Source of the DNA: Amylostereum areolatum
Lineage: Eukaryota; Basidiomycota; Agaricomycetes; Russulales; Stereaceae
NCBI GenBank assembly: GCA_012932865.1
Contig: SAXG01000015.1
Coordinates: 310,001 to 374,000, forward strand
Reading direction: 5' to 3'
Length of the DNA stretch: 64,000 nt
The notes under the pieces are model-generated. The model did no database searches and was not told where the DNA came from. It saw nothing but the letters and a program-made list of their open reading frames with translations. Shown piece after piece: positions 25,603 to 37,841 of this stretch; within the stretch, counting starts at the first letter, position 1, and every line of letters starts with the position of its first letter. Made by a program: the position numbers and the translations under genes.

Positions 25603-27020
25603 TCATGGACAGTTTGTGGGATCCCCAGTCCGTCACAAGGTCTGCGAAACACAAGATGGGTGTCAGCCTTTATCGCGTTTCCCGTTTTTCTGTCTCCCGG
25701 AGTCCACGGAGAGAAGCGGGACCTAAGGAAAGTGCACGTACATTCGTCCAACCCGTCAAGGTGCTGTATTTCTTCCGGAGTGAGTTCAAAATCGAATATC
25801 TCGGTGTTCGCGACAATCCGGGTGTGGGACGCGGACTTGACAAGGGGAATGAAGCCCTACATGGGAGAGATGACGTCACCTTTCTGGGCAGCGTCGACCG
25901 ATGAGAGAGAGCAAGCCTTTTGGAGAGACCAACGGAGAAGGATGTGGGCCGCGCTCTTTCCGTACTTTCCCGCCAGATGTACGATAGACGGGTGCGTCAT
26001 TCGGAGACCCCGTACGATGGATCCCCATGCCTGCGTGATTGCCCGTTTGCTCAGATCAGTGACCTAGCCGTGCAGCGGAGAAGGACGTACCTCGAGGGCT
26101 ATGTCGCGCTGTTCACAGTACTCAACGATCTTGGAGCGGGTCATAAATGGATGAAGGTCGATCTGAACGGAAGATGTGGGATCAGCTTCAGCAGACCGGA
26201 GTTCAGAGGTCCCGAGGAAGCAAGCTTGAGCTTAACAGGGCGATCCTGATACAACCCGAGCGGGATCGTCGTCTTACGTACCTGATGTACAGCGGGTACG
26301 GGGGTGGTGTCGTCGAGGAGCTCATTCATGTGCCTTATACCAAACGTACTGATCCCGATACTCTTCAGAATGCCGGTGCGTTGGGCGTCGACGATGGCAT
26401 CCCAGGCTTCGTGACGAGCCTTGGGGCCGCCCCAAGGTCCGTGGATGAGGTAAAGGTCGATATATTCGAGGCCACAGGCATCAAGGGCAGCGTTTGATGG
26501 ACTGTGTGGTGGCAGCGCGTCCTGCGTTATTCTTGAGCTTGGTGGTATAGAAGATGTCGGAGCGTGGAGTGCCCGTCTTTGTGCAGAAATCACGGATGGC
26601 TTTTCCGCATTCTCGCTCGTTCTCATACCATTCAGCGGAATCCTAATGAGTAGCGGGTAATGGAATGATCAGGGAAAGATTGCGAGGTCGAAAGATGAGA
26701 GGACGAACAATGTGGCGGTATCCGGCCTGATGGACGAGGGTGAGGCGGTGAACACTGGACGAGCAGTAAAAGAGGGGGGCGTACTTCGAGTGCCCAAGTG
26801 ACGGCTTGGTATGCATCATCTCCGAGTAGTTCGTAGGTTCCTGTAATAGTCCAGCGCCCAGCCCATGAGCGGGACGACGGGGAACGGATAAGATATTGGA
26901 GCATACCGAAACCAAGGACGGGTATCTCGTTTCCGTCGCGCAGCTATTCGAAGTCAGGAGGGGGTGCGAGACGATCATGAGGCGACCTGCCTTTCGCTTA
27001 GACTGAAGTGAGAGGGACAT
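25603..27020 (-). CDS. aldo/keto reductase, about 279 residues, with two single-base frame breaks
   Basis: NAD(P)H-dependent oxidoreductase of the AKR superfamily with a TIM-barrel fold. Nine exons are placed: 27020-26991, 26943-26907, 26840-26785, 26726-26709, 26642-26282, 26162-26091, 26030-25917, 25856-25742 and 25641-25603. Motifs in order are IPVLGFGTYEL, GYRHIDSAEWYENE (catalytic Asp and Tyr), FYTTKLKNN (catalytic Lys), LEYIDLYLIHGPWGG (catalytic His), GISTFG, GFIPLVKSAS (cofactor binding), LDGLDEYLVTDW and the usual WDPTNCP end. Extra bases at 26492 and within CCCC at 25623-25626 break the frame; removing them restores a normal-length enzyme. Introns 1 and 7 appear to use GC donors (AAG before GCAGGT and before GCTTGC). 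The gene is divergent from the DUF1479 gene, about 450 bases away. The substrate cannot be told. Confidence 0.85.
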
Positions 27021-27471
27021 GAGCGGAACCGGGAGAGGCGGAGTGACATATGAGCGGGCTAAGCGGGATAAAAGCATAAATCCGATGTTTTACCGGGTCA
27101 CGCATTCATCACATGACCGCGTCCGGGTTTTGTTCCTCGCTGTCATTTGTCGTCGACTCTTCGACCACCATCTCTATTCCCGACGCTACGCTGGACCGAA
27201 GTCTCCCTCAGGCCTCGCGCGCATACTCAAAAAGAACCTCGAGCCGCGTCGTTTTCTTCCTATTGGCTCTCCAATTACCTATCTTCAACCACCACGATCC
27301 CTTATGACCTCCTCACCTGCATGTGACCACATTCCCCCGGTCCGAGGGCGATATGCACTTTCCAAGTCACTGTTCCAGACGTCCGTGTCTGGTATATAAA
27401 GACCCCTGATATCTATTAGCAACGACATAAGGCCATCCCGGACTCCCTTCGACAGTACAAGAACTAAAATC

Positions 27472-29495
27472 ATGGCCCCCGTCCCCCTCGATCCCAAGAT
27501 GCCTCCGCGCTTTGCGGATCTCAAGCGCGAAATTGCAGATTCTTATCCTGATTTTGAAGCGCAGGTCACTCGTGCATGGATAGAAATTCTTGAACAACTC
27601 AAGGATAGCACCGCAGAGATCGCCAAAGAGGGTCCTGCTGTATGTACTCATGATATGTCTTGTCCTCCCCTCTCTGACGATGCGCGATGCACAGGTAATT
27701 CCCGAGGTCTCATTCGCAGACCTTGACAAGCTTAGCTCCGAACAAGTTGACAAGATGAAGCGTCGTGGATGCGTTATCATCAAGGATGTCGTCGACGACA
27801 GCGAGGCGACAGCCTGGAAGGCTGCGCTTCAAGAGTTCGACAAGGCAAATCCCACAGCACCTGGTGAGTGCTGGCGTGACCGTGCCTCTCCCGTACAAAT
27901 TTGACCGACATTTACCGTCAGGCTTCCCGGAGGAAGATAAACAATTCTTTTATCTCTAGTAAGCCGCGGTTAGCTTTAGTCACCGTATGCATCGGGGTAC
28001 TAATGTTGGATCGGGCGACCTGTGCAGCTGGACCAAACCCCAGGTCGAGGCGCGCGCCCACCCGAACGTTCTCAAAACCAGCGCGTGGCTGAACAAACTT
28101 TACCACATCTCTGGCACTGGAGATGGATCGGCGCTTGCAGGCGTCGATCTGGGAACGCCGCTCACCTACGCGGATCGCTACCGTATCCGTAAACCGGGCG
28201 TTCAGTGGGAGGCACATCCCGCCTCACGTCGACGGTATGCACGTTACCGTTTATCGAGAAGCATGGTGCTGATTATGCTGTCAAATTTTCAGGTGGTTCT
28301 ATCGAGCGCTGGGAGGACGAAACGTTCCGCACGTGTTTCGCGGACATCCTCCGCGGCGACTGGCGCAAGCATGATCCCTACGAGTTGGAAGGCCGCATCA
28401 ATGCCCGCAACTCCATCTACGGGCGGCCTAACCAGGTCTGTCTTTGGTTATATAAAATGTCGATCTCCGCTAATTGGGAAATTAGGCTAGCATCTTCCGT
28501 ACGTTCCAGGGCTGGCTTGCAATGAGGTAGGCTATATGTGGGGTTTTGGTTACCAGTTCTCGTATACTGATGGGTTGGCGATCCTTCCAGCGAGACGGCG
28601 CCTTCTCAGGGGACGATCCGCTTCTTCCCAGACGTCCTGCTCTCGAACGCGTACACGATCCTCAGGCCATTCTTCCGCGCCAAAGCTACGCCCGTTTCCG
28701 AGGATCTCCTTGCCCCGGAAAACTGGGAGTACGGTATGTACCTGTTCTTTCCCTCGTGCCATTCATCTGTCAAGGGCGCTCTACCTCCTTCCCATATTGA
28801 CACCCCGTCCTGTCTTTCTTTGGTTCAAATTCGACCCCACTGCTGATCATGTGGAATAGACGTCTCTGTGCCCGAGTTCCCGGGAATTTACACCATGCCT
28901 GACAAAAAGAGCTATACTGGTCCGCGTCCCACTCCGGAATCACACCCCCACCTTCGTCTGGAGGAGACCATGACGTCTGTGCCGCTCGTCAAGCCAGGTG
29001 ATATGGTGTTCTGGCACTGCGTGAGTTCATTTGGCTTCACTTCCTAGCGTATTTGGGCTCGGCGACTTCTTGGCATATTTCCCCCTGTTATCGAATCCTG
29101 TCCTCATCCCCAATCCACCCCCACCCCCCCCTTCCCCACTTTCTATTTTTGAAGGCATACGTTTGTGTGAATCGCTGACCATACACACAGGATCTCATCC
29201 ACTCTGTCGAACGTGAGCATAACGGTACCGGCGATTCATCTGGTACGTCTCTACCTTCCCTTTAGCCCCTCCTTTATCAACTCTGCAACCAGTGATGTAC
29301 ATCGGTGCGGTCCCCTCAACGCCTCAGAACCTCGCATACCTCTCGCGCCAGCGTGAAACATTCGAAAAGGGAGTGACGCCTCCGGATTACCCGCCTGCGC
29401 CTCCCGAAGCGATTTATAAAGGCGTAGGACGACCGGAAGACATCATCGGGGAGATGGGTAGGAGGGCGATGGGATTTCCAATCGCTGTCGCTTGA
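27472..29495 (+). CDS. DUF1479 family protein, probable Fe(II)-dependent dioxygenase-like enzyme
   Basis: Ten exons fit: 27472-27639, 27695-27863, 27922-27958, 28028-28234, 28293-28435, 28486-28526, 28591-28733, 28860-29020, 29191-29242 and 29293-29495. They give about 440 residues, the usual length of this fungal/bacterial family (E. coli YbiU). Family stretches include RGCVIIKDVVDD near residue 80, VDGGSIERWEDETFR, GRPNQ, FRTFQGWLAM, GTIRFFPDVLLSNAYTILRP and PGDMVFWHCDLIHSVE. HVD before GGS and the later LIHSVE form an H-x-D...H pattern like the iron site of the cupin dioxygenases. That reading is an inference, since the activity of DUF1479 proteins is not established. One extra base at 28222-28223, just before HVDGG, shifts the frame; every other junction is in phase. 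Confidence 0.85.
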
Positions 29496-29808
29496 AGTTG
29501 AGGACCTGGAGACGACGAACAGAAGATGAAGACAAAGTACAATGTAGGAAAGAGGGGCTGTTCGTGTTGTAAGACTAAGGGTGAGATGAACCATGGCTAT
29601 ACGATGTTTCGCTGGTTGACAAACTTGGACAGAAAGCAATAAACGATGCGACTAAACTAGGGGGGAGCAATAGATTGTAACGCTGGATACTCTATGGAGC
29701 AAGACGACAGGATTGCACGCAAACTTGATCGACAAATATAACGGATAGTGTCCTCTCCTTTCTTCTCCCACCGAAGACAAGGTCAGACAGGAAACTCGAC
29801 GTGAGCCG

Positions 29809-30471
29809 TCAGGGGCGAACCGTTCGGGTATGTGCCAGTGGCGGCGGCGAGTACTCCGGGCGCAGGACGTCGTACGCGCAGGCGTCCGAGGACGGGGGAC
29901 GGCAGCGGCTCCATGGGGGACGGGCGAGCATCCGCCTGGTGACGCCAGGGGGCGCAGCGAAGTCTTGGTGGGCATGGCGATGTGTAAAGAGGGGGGCTGG
30001 AGGGTATGCATGGGGAGGCCTGTCGCGGTGGACACGTCCCCTAGGACCAAGACCGTGGGTGGGGGCAGTAACCGTACGTCGTCTGGCGAAGAGAGACTTG
30101 GTGCCCCCCGAGAAGGTGCGAGGAGAGCCGGGTGAGAGGTTGGTGATGTCGGTGATACTGGTCGAGCAGGTCACGGTCACGATGGCGTTGTTCTCTAGGA
30201 ACGGGGTGAAGCAAGGAAGAAGGGGGCTCCGCAGGGGGGAGACGAACCTGCAAAGAGATGGGCTGTCGCGTCGGTGCATTCTTCGAGCGGGGGGTGATTG
30301 GCAGGATGAAGAAGATATGTCTGTGGCGGAGGAAGACATTCTGGAGAGGGATCTGGAGATGGAGAGGCGGCTGTCGTGGGATGTGGCTGAGGATGCAGAG
30401 CCGAGAGAGGAGGAGCGGTGGGTGAGGAGGAAGAGAGCAGAGGCAGTGGGGGAAGGTGGGAGGGAGTTCAT
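29809..30471 (-). CDS. Ser/Arg/Pro-rich hypothetical protein, 220 residues
   Basis: A single open frame starts at an ATG in good context (TCAGCCATG). The first 60 residues are very Ser-rich (HRSSSLGSASSATSHDSRLS) and the rest is Pro/Arg-rich. No domain is recognised. An equally long frame exists on the other strand over the same bases, so the call rests only on start context and composition. It lies 554 bases upstream of the arrestin gene, in divergent orientation. Confidence 0.35.
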   Translation of the reverse strand: MNSLPPSPTASALFLLTHRSSSLGSASSATSHDSRLSISRSLSRMSSSATDISSSSCQSPPARRMHRRDSPSLCRFVSPLRSPLLPCFTPFLENNAIVTVTCSTSITDITNLSPGSPRTFSGGTKSLFARRRTVTAPTHGLGPRGRVHRDRPPHAYPPAPLFTHRHAHQDFAAPPGVTRRMLARPPWSRCRPPSSDACAYDVLRPEYSPPPLAHTRTVRP

Positions 30472-31024
30472 GGCTGATCGTGATCGTGGTTGAAGGGGAA
30501 GAAAGGTTGCGAGGTTGCGAGGGAAAGATATAGTCGTCGAGGAGGTTTTCAGCCTGTCTCAGACCGGTTTCAATTCGCGTCAAGCCTCGTAGGTAATGAC
30601 GTACGAATTTCTGAAATTGGACATTGACTCGTCACTCCGGTCTCAGACAGATAGCGGACCGCGCGGAACGGGACGATCACCCTCCCAGTGAGCGCTTATA
30701 AGGGCGCTCAGCACAAGTCGCCACTTCGTTGAGCGATGAGTCGTTCCTTCCTCCTTTCCTCGATTTTGCAACTCATTTGAGCGATGGTAGCCTTGATATT
30801 CCGCCATCGTATACCCTCGATAATCTCTCTCAGACTGCGATCGTGATCCTCTAAGATCCTCCACCAGTACTATACTAATCAATCTCCTCCGCCGGCTACC
30901 CGTCCTGTCATCATGTCTGTGCCTCAGCCAAGAGACGCTGACCAACGTAAGCCTAACTCTGACTCGATGATTCCCCACTTTAACTCTATTTCTACTACCT
31001 CCTCCTTCTCCCCAACTCCTCGCC

Positions 31025-32597
31025 ATGGCCGAGTTACCTCGCTATGACGATCACAGCGACCCCTTCGTCCACGACCTGTCAGATTCCGCCGCCGCCGCCC
31101 CTTACTCCCCCGATCTCAATCCTTCAGAACACGCTTTTCTACTCTCTTCAGACTCGGACCAGTCATTGCCCACCATACTCACACATCCCTCGATAGACTC
31201 CCCAGAACTTTGGCGTCCCGACGCCTGTTATGTTTACGGAGGTAGTATGCTCTCTATCTCCCTCGGTCGCCGTCTCTGGGGCATGCGACATCCTGCATAC
31301 GGTACTGGTGCCACTCTCAAAGCCACCCTCAAGCTGGATCGTAAATGCTCCCACGTGTTTCGTATTACAGCCACTGTTCGTCAGCGGGATTTCTTTATCT
31401 GCCGCGCACTGCGCTAACTTACCTATACAGCTTCAGGGAAGCGCCTCAGCCACAGTTATGACTAGGGGCCGCATTGCAAGTATGTTCGAGCGCACCATCG
31501 TCTCCGAGACGGCGTCACTCGACATGCCCACGGGGACAGACTTCTTCCCTACTGACGCTCCCTCCACGTTCAATTTATCTTTCCCCATCGTCGTACAAGG
31601 CACAGAGGACATCCTACTTCCTCCAACATACGGATCCTGGGCTCCCGGGTTCTCCTGCGAGATAACTTACGCCCTCAAGATAGACGTGTACCGCAAAGGT
31701 CTACGAAGGCATGAAGGGTATAGTCGTATATGATATCATATTGCACAATTCGCATTTTGATGGATGTCCCTCTCTTCCCCGTTTAGACGGATCATACCAC
31801 TCCAGTACCTCCCTAAATCGTGGCCTGAACGCGCGCCGCTCAGGGATAACCTGGTTTCCGCGAACTCGCTCGTCACCCTCAGGTCGATTCGTTTGAAACC
31901 CGTTTGGCCAACGTCTCGTTCGGAAATGCAAGCCGACTCGACCATCCCGACTGTGGTTGTACGTACACTCGTCCCCGCTTATTACGCAGTGTCATACTGA
32001 TACTACGCTCCATTTACCAGATCACTCTCCCCGCCTTGATAGGAGCACCGCTGAGCCTTCCTTCGGGCCATGCTCTTCAGCTGAGATTGGCCATTCACGC
32101 CCCTGGTGCCCCCGCGCTGGCACCGCTTCTCTTGCAGAACGCGTCGTTAGTTCTGCTTAAGCGGACGGCGGTATGGACAGACGGTTCTTCTCAGCACGGA
32201 AAGTCTGGACGAGAGATAGTGCTAGGGCGGACTTCGTCTATTACGATGGATATAGCGACAGAAGGTTCTGCGGCGGGTTACTTCGAGTTACGTGTTGGGC
32301 GCACGGGAGAAGAGCAGTCGTGGAGCGTGCAGGGGGTAATGGAGGTCGTCGTGCGTTCTTTTTCTTCTCTCAAGACGCGTCGAGACGAAAGGATTGGTGC
32401 AGTATCTCTTGCGCATCAATGTCTCCGCGCTCAAAGGTCTTCCGACATACGTCCATGAAGAGCGAATCCATGTCGCGACAGAACCGTGGGGTACTCAAGC
32501 ACGGGAAATGTTGCAACTCGGCGGCGCGTCTGCGCCTGCGCTCGGAATGCGAAATAGGCAAATGGAACTGTGTCCGACGACGAGCACGGGGTGGTGA
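31025..32597 (+). CDS. arrestin-like protein
   Basis: Five exons with clean phases: 31025-31375, 31431-31717, 31787-31958, 32021-32350 and 32403-32597, giving 444 residues. After an acidic leader (PFVHDLSDSAAAAPYSPDLN) the arrestin N-domain follows: RLWGMRHPAYG, the strands ATLKATLKLDRKCSH and LQGSASATVMTRG, a conserved FFPTDAPSTFNLSFPIVV with ILLPPTYGSWAPGFSCEITYALKI, and IIPLQYLPKSWPE. The C-domain includes ITLPALIGAPLSLPSGHALQ and ends TYVHEERIHVATEPW. This layout is common in mushroom arrestin-like proteins. Related alpha-arrestins recruit ubiquitin ligases to membrane transporters, but no PPxY motif was seen here, so that role is only possible. An out-of-frame upstream ATG at 30913 could be a leader start. 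Confidence 0.85.
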
Positions 32598-32818
32598 GAT
32601 GGTCGAGGCTATTTTATTATACTAAGTTGGGAAGCATATGTTTTCAATTGGGTTGACGAACTATACGTTGGGCATGCGCATATGACTACCACAAACATCG
32701 TTTAGTATGTAACTGACTATAGGTCGGCTGTCATATGTACAGTAGGTGGCCAGTGCGCGTCGAATACCCATATAGATACTGACCGCACAGTACAATATTC
32801 ATTCCCGGATCTCGGGCA

Positions 32819-33686
32819 TTATGTGAGGGATGGAGCGGACGACTTGTTCTTTTGCTTGCTGGCAATCTTTTCTTGTACCGCGTTGAGTTTGGTGCGAGTC
32901 GTTCCGCCGGGTTTTGCAGCGTCCTTTTTCATTCCGGCCGTTGCGCGTTTGATCGAACTCGACGATCGCTTGTCCCTTGAAGTTGAAGTTGCGCGGTGCT
33001 TGGGTACGCGGTCAGGTGACTGACGCGAGGATAAGTGACGCAAAGTTCGGTTGGGGGAAACGGCTTACCGATGTAGGTGGTCCAGCGATCTCCGTAGGAT
33101 GTCGGTGAGGCACCTGGACCTTACGTTTCCCGGCACCATCATATTCTCGCTCCAGTCGTTTCTGTAATTCCGCGAAGGCCCGTTCTGCGTCTTCCTTGGG
33201 AAGTGCCGCGAAGTCTATCGAAGACTTCTCGTCGTGTGTGAGTAATCTGACTTCGTACTTATAGCGATAAATGGATACCTTTCGACGCGTGAGATTCAAG
33301 TTCAACGGAGTGGACCAGTCGTTAGAGAATGTGCGAGAAGGTCGTCGACCGACAGACTCGAAGGACAGTCGTCGGCTGTCAAGCGCGTCCCATTCAAAGG
33401 AACCTCGCAGGGCAGGAAACCAGGGATCGCCTCCGATCGATGGGAAGCGAGCGAGGCCGGAGGGACTCTTGACGATGGACGGACGGCGAGGAGGGGGGGC
33501 TGCTGGGGGCAAGGCTGGGCTGAAAGGGATCTCCGCCGGGGGAGGAAACTGCACGGACGTCGGATCATTTAACCGACTGGATGAGACGTGAGAAGGGCGC
33601 ACTTGGAACTGGAACTCCTCTGAGAAAGGATCTGTCCAGATGGGAGTGTGAGAAGGACTGTTGGTGCCATAAAACGACTCGGACAT
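32819..33686 (-). CDS. uncharacterised basic protein, 272 residues
   Basis: Exons 33686-33069 and 33019-32819 join in phase (donor GTAAGC, acceptor GCGTCAG). The N-terminal 120 residues are Pro/Ser-rich and disordered-looking (FSPALPPAAPPPRRPSIV). A central structured part follows (VSIYRYKYEVRLLTHDE, DAERAFAELQKRLEREYDG), probably a short beta element and a helix. The last 70 residues are very basic (STSRDKRSSSSIKRATAG, MKKDAAKPGG), as in a nuclear or nucleic-acid-binding tail. No family is recognised. Confidence 0.65.
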
Positions 33687-34059
33687 GATTCGGTATGAGA
33701 GATGAGAGAGGAAGGTTATGTTTCGCAGTGCTGGAGTGGAGGACCCTTTTAGTCTTGAGTGACAGGCGACCCGCAGCTTTTAATTATATGAAGGACAAAG
33801 GCATCTGCTGACGGAAACTGGATTTGTTGTGTCCTTTCATGTCGTCCGTGCCTCATTTGCTAGAGTAGCACACTGGTGGCGTAGTTGCCAAGTCTACTTA
33901 GAACAATACATCGATTATCCCGCCACTCCTGCAGTACTCAGATAACTCATGAACGTTGAACTTTTCCGGCTTCTCATCGACAACTCTGCGCACCACCTAG
34001 CGCATTCAAAGCTTTCTGCACACTCGTACAATTTACATTCTAACCTCCGATAGCGGTCT

Positions 34060-34933
34060 TCACCATTTCGCATAAGGCAAAAATTTCCCACTGAAGTAAA
34101 GATGTGAGGGCATATATAGCACAGGAAAGTGCACGAGGACGTACTCGAATGTCAAAATCACACGGTCACCTTTCGGATCGGGCTTCTTGTCGATATGAAC
34201 CTTGCAGTCGATCATGGACATGATACCATCTCCGAACTAAGATCCATGAACAATAGTTCGTCAGAAGGGAAACTAAAACATCATGTACCTTCTCGTGGAT
34301 GACGGCCTAAATAAGAATCGGTTAGCCTAGGATTTGCCTCGAGGGAGAACCTCACGCACCTTGATCGCGTGGCCATACACGAGCGTCCCCTAAACATCGC
34401 AAATGAACACCCTCACATACTCGGTCACATGGGAGCACTCACCTCGAACAGACGGTAGAGCAAGGGATCGGTGGGCGGGATCGGACCAATACCACGGTTC
34501 GGGAACCAGTGAGGACCGAGTTGAGCAACAACGTTGTCCTGGGGGATATCCAGGGCAGCAGCAAGCGCGGTGAGCTCTTCTGGGGTACCTTTGGCCTGCG
34601 GATAGTCTCAGTGTTGGCTCGAAGCGAGGGATGGCAAAAGCTAACACGCACCTGGCCGTAAAAGAGTGCAGCTACCCAGACCTCGTCCTTACCAATGGTT
34701 GCTCCGACTTGCGCAAAGGTCAAGCCTAGAAGGTAAGGTCAATACCAATGGGGACGCGGGCAAACTGGAAGGGGGAACGTACCCTTTCGTGCTTTTGCTT
34801 CAAGCAGTTGGCTGACGACCGGCGGAAGATCGCTGTAAGGAGAACCGGTGGTGGGGACGGTCTAGAAGATAGGCTATCGCGATAAGATCGAGCATTCAGG
34901 AAGGTAAAGTGAGTATACCGCGGATGATGCCAT
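34060..34933 (-). CDS. cyn1: cyanate hydratase (cyanase)
   Basis: Cyanase converts cyanate and bicarbonate to ammonia and carbon dioxide and acts as a cytosolic decamer. Eight exons fit exactly: 34933-34919, 34861-34783, 34725-34652, 34595-34443, 34389-34360, 34306-34289, 34236-34145 and 34090-34060, giving 163 residues, the normal length. The helical N-terminal domain reads [24 protein letters not shown], and the active-site region reads [30 protein letters not shown] and GKFLPYAKW. The catalytic Arg and Glu of YRLFE and the Ser of GIMSMID, the equivalents of E. coli Arg96, Glu99 and Ser122, are all present. Exon 1 is only 15 bases and exon 6 only 18 bases. The frame is intact. Confidence 0.95.
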
Positions 34934-35500
34934 TGGACGGTCGAGGATGGGCGGTGAGAGTACGTTGTGGGGATCGGGTGGAAAATAACTTGGCTTGGAC
35001 GGAAGCGGGGTACCTTTTATACCAGGCTGAAGTTGCCTTGCTCAGATGACGCTCTTCCACGTGACAATCTTTGAGAAGAGAAGTGTGAGAGGTTTTGAAA
35101 CAGGCGTGGGGAACGGGAGCGCGTGAACTCGGAACGGTGCTAGGGAAGAAGCGTCCAAAAGGCTGAAAAAGTGCGTCAAACGCCAGGAACTGTCGGGTCA
35201 AATCGCATGACAAAATCGAAGAAGCTGATAGTGCGTGAATATGGAGGCCGAGCCGCAGATACAGGATTCGCTATGGCCCGTCGATTGAAAACGAAATTAT
35301 ATTGCTGGCAATGTGCCATGATATGGACTGGGTCTACGCCTGTATACCCGCCCAGGTTTGATCATAGCAAGATTGGGCATGAAGGATGAGGCAATGCCCG
35401 GAGGTTGAACGTGTCCATCTGGATGTCGATTAGCAGAAAGGCGGAGGGGATAATGCACCGAGGCAGGAAAACGAGAGGCCGGAGCAGTCACACAACAGGG

Positions 35501-36076
35501 CTAGTCTTCGCCTTCTTGCACGCCGAGTTGGTCCGCAGGCTTCCAGACGTCTTTTGTCACATGCATAAGCTCGTACATCTGCCCTAGCTGCTCCGGAGAT
35601 AGCTGGAGGAACAGTGAGCGAAACGCGGAAGGATAATGGGGGGACGCGCGCCTTTTCAAACACGGTAGGATCTAACGGCTTTCCCTTAAAGTTCTCTGCC
35701 GCGGGACCTGCTGGTATTTGATCGAGGTAGTGTTTCCACTGAGAAAGGAAGCCGATAATGTACACAGGATTATCGACTTTCTGGTGGCGACGGAACTCTT
35801 GAGAACATGAGTGAGAGGGGAAATAGGACGAGGGGGATACGCACCTGCTTTGACATAATCATCGCCCAGAGAGCGCATCTCTACCGGAAGATGTCGGTGT
35901 GCTCGAAGGAGTCTCCGATAAAGGCTGAAGAAAAAATGCGCGTCAGCGGGAATGGACTGTGACGACACGGCGGGGGAGGCGCACGGTATTGGAGGAAGCA
36001 GGGTCGCACTCGCCTCGCGCAGGTTCAGAGGCTTTGTTGTGACCGATCGAGCGAGTCGAATAAGTGATGGGTGCAT
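35501..36076 (-). CDS. SDH7: succinate dehydrogenase assembly factor 3 (Acn9/Sdh7), mitochondrial LYR protein
   Basis: SDHAF3 helps insert or protect iron-sulfur clusters of the succinate dehydrogenase Ip subunit in the mitochondrial matrix. Four exons fit: 36076-35985, 35924-35845, 35797-35652 and 35602-35501, giving 139 residues. The N-terminus ([20 protein letters not shown]) is basic, Ser/Thr-rich and lacks acidic residues before position 21, as in a matrix targeting peptide. [17 protein letters not shown] carries the LYR motif. [42 protein letters not shown] and [19 protein letters not shown] match the family to the end. Intron 3 uses either a GC donor (AAG before GCGCGC) or a GT donor six bases further, which would add two residues. 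The gene is divergent from the DUF4604 gene, 164 bases between starts. Confidence 0.92.
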
Positions 36077-36240
36077 TGTTTTTTGGAAGGGAGCACGGCG
36101 TAAAGAGTGTCGAAGAGGAGGACTACTTAAGTACTTAGGTTGGAGTGGACGAAGAGCAGCAACGCGGGTTTCGCAAGTCCGAGCAGCTCGACCGGGGATG
36201 TCGGCCCGTATCGCTTTCACCTGAACGTCGACGACTCGAC

Positions 36241-36860
36241 ATGGCCCCCAAGGAACCCACCCGTGCTCAACTCTCTTCTCGTCTTGCATATTCTCAGACG
36301 ACCCCCGCTTTCCTTCAGCGTCTACAGAATCGTATTGCAGGCATACCGGACGAGGACGAAGACGACGAGTTCGAGGACGACGGCTCAGGGCGACCACCCA
36401 TTCCCAGGCGTCCTGCTATCCCAGAGCGTCCATCGGATGATCCTGGAAGTGCCGATGAAGACGATGCGGATGAATCTCCCCAAGTTGTTGTTTTGAAGGA
36501 AGGGAAGCATCTAAGTGCGCGTGAAGTCGAGAACGAGAAACGGAAAGGTGCGCTTTCCTTCTCTTCTATCTCTCATTCTCATCTCACGTCCACGTAGCAA
36601 GGGGTCTCTCACCCATTCCTGATCCAATGTCATCCGTCTCGAATGCCACCCAGGAACTGCAGGTAGAACCCAAGAAGCCCGCAGATACAAAGCAGAAGAA
36701 CACCCTTTCGTTTTCGTCGGGTAGGACATCCACCAAGCCTGCGAAGCGGAAGGCTGTTGGAGATGCTCGGGACGACGACAAATTGGATGCAAGTGCCAAA
36801 AAGACGAAGAAGACGAAAAAGACACCCAAGGTTGCTCTGTCATTTGCAGACGACGCGTAA
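36241..36860 (+). CDS. DUF4604 (KIAA1143-like) protein, 189 residues
   Basis: Exons 36241-36547 and 36598-36860 join in phase. The start [20 protein letters not shown] with [12 protein letters not shown] fits the DUF4604 N-terminus (a Y-x(3)-P-x-FL-type motif). It is followed by a very acidic stretch ([12 protein letters not shown]), the conserved [21 protein letters not shown] and a Lys-rich tail ending [10 protein letters not shown]. Human KIAA1143 shows the same order: acidic run, PQVVVLKKGDLS, basic tail, LLSF end. The biochemical role is not established; related proteins are small, disordered and probably nuclear. Confidence 0.85.
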
Positions 36861-37841
36861 CCCATTTCCGATTCGCGCCGCCGCCTTGCAAGTTCGAGCA
36901 TCCACACGGTGCGACTCTCCCGCCTCATGTGGCCCATGGTCTGCAAAAATCCTTATTTGACCTGCTTTCCACAGGACACCATGGACCCTACCATCTGTTC
37001 TAGGATCTCGCCGGGCCTCCAGACGACTTTGCACCAGATTGCATCTGTTCCAACCAACCTGTCGTCACCCAGGCTCTTTTTTGCAGTTGCATGGCCATCC
37101 TCACCTACTCTGGCCTCATAAGAAGACGGTTGGATCACGATGGTCAGCTCTCGTAACCACATCCAACACTTTCGCTCTGAGGGACTGTACCAGTCTTACT
37201 TAACGCGGAGGGACACGGACTGCAGTATAAACTGTTATGTCATTCGCCTCATTGGGACTTATATCTCTGAAATGCCAGATCTTCCACACATATATATGAA
37301 GCTCTGATACGCGATATCACATTTCCGCCGATCTTTACCAAGGGTATAGTTCGAGCCAAGCTTGAGTAGTCAACGATAATCTCACCGAGTTCAGTTACCG
37401 TCACCGTCAACTCACCTCGGAAAAGTACTCCCTCGGAACGGTTAATGTCATGACAATCAGGATAGCTTCCGTTGAGCACGAATTGCTCTATTTGACGCAT
37501 TTTAACGAAGCAGGGGACCAGTCGTGAACGCCAATGCAGACTGTTCTCTCCACGATTGTCGCCGAGCGTTTCAGGTTTCTGGCACTTTCAATCAATCAGC
37601 GTGGGAGGTTAATCCGAGCAGGTTCGGAAATCGAAGACGTCTCTGCCAATCCCCCAGAAAATCGCATCTCGTAATTGGGCGATGTGGACTTCTGTTCGGG
37701 GCCTGTTCGAGACTAACCCCCATGAAGGAATAGGTTTTGTGATCCCCGTTCAGCGCTCAGCGCTTACATTTTTGGTTAAATAGCTAGGCATGGCAGGCCG
37801 TCGCTCACAACGCCGCTCCTTGTCTCCTCCGCCAGCACATC
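36861..37841. other. intergenic, no gene seen
   Basis: Short frames only. It contains a 16-base motif (37750-37765) that recurs inverted at 53660-53675. Confidence 0.5.

Noticed and set aside
29801..30493. 230-codon plus-strand frame opposite the Ser-rich gene
   Set aside because: Arg/Gly/Trp-rich composition is typical of the reverse strand of GC-rich DNA, and its start context is poor.
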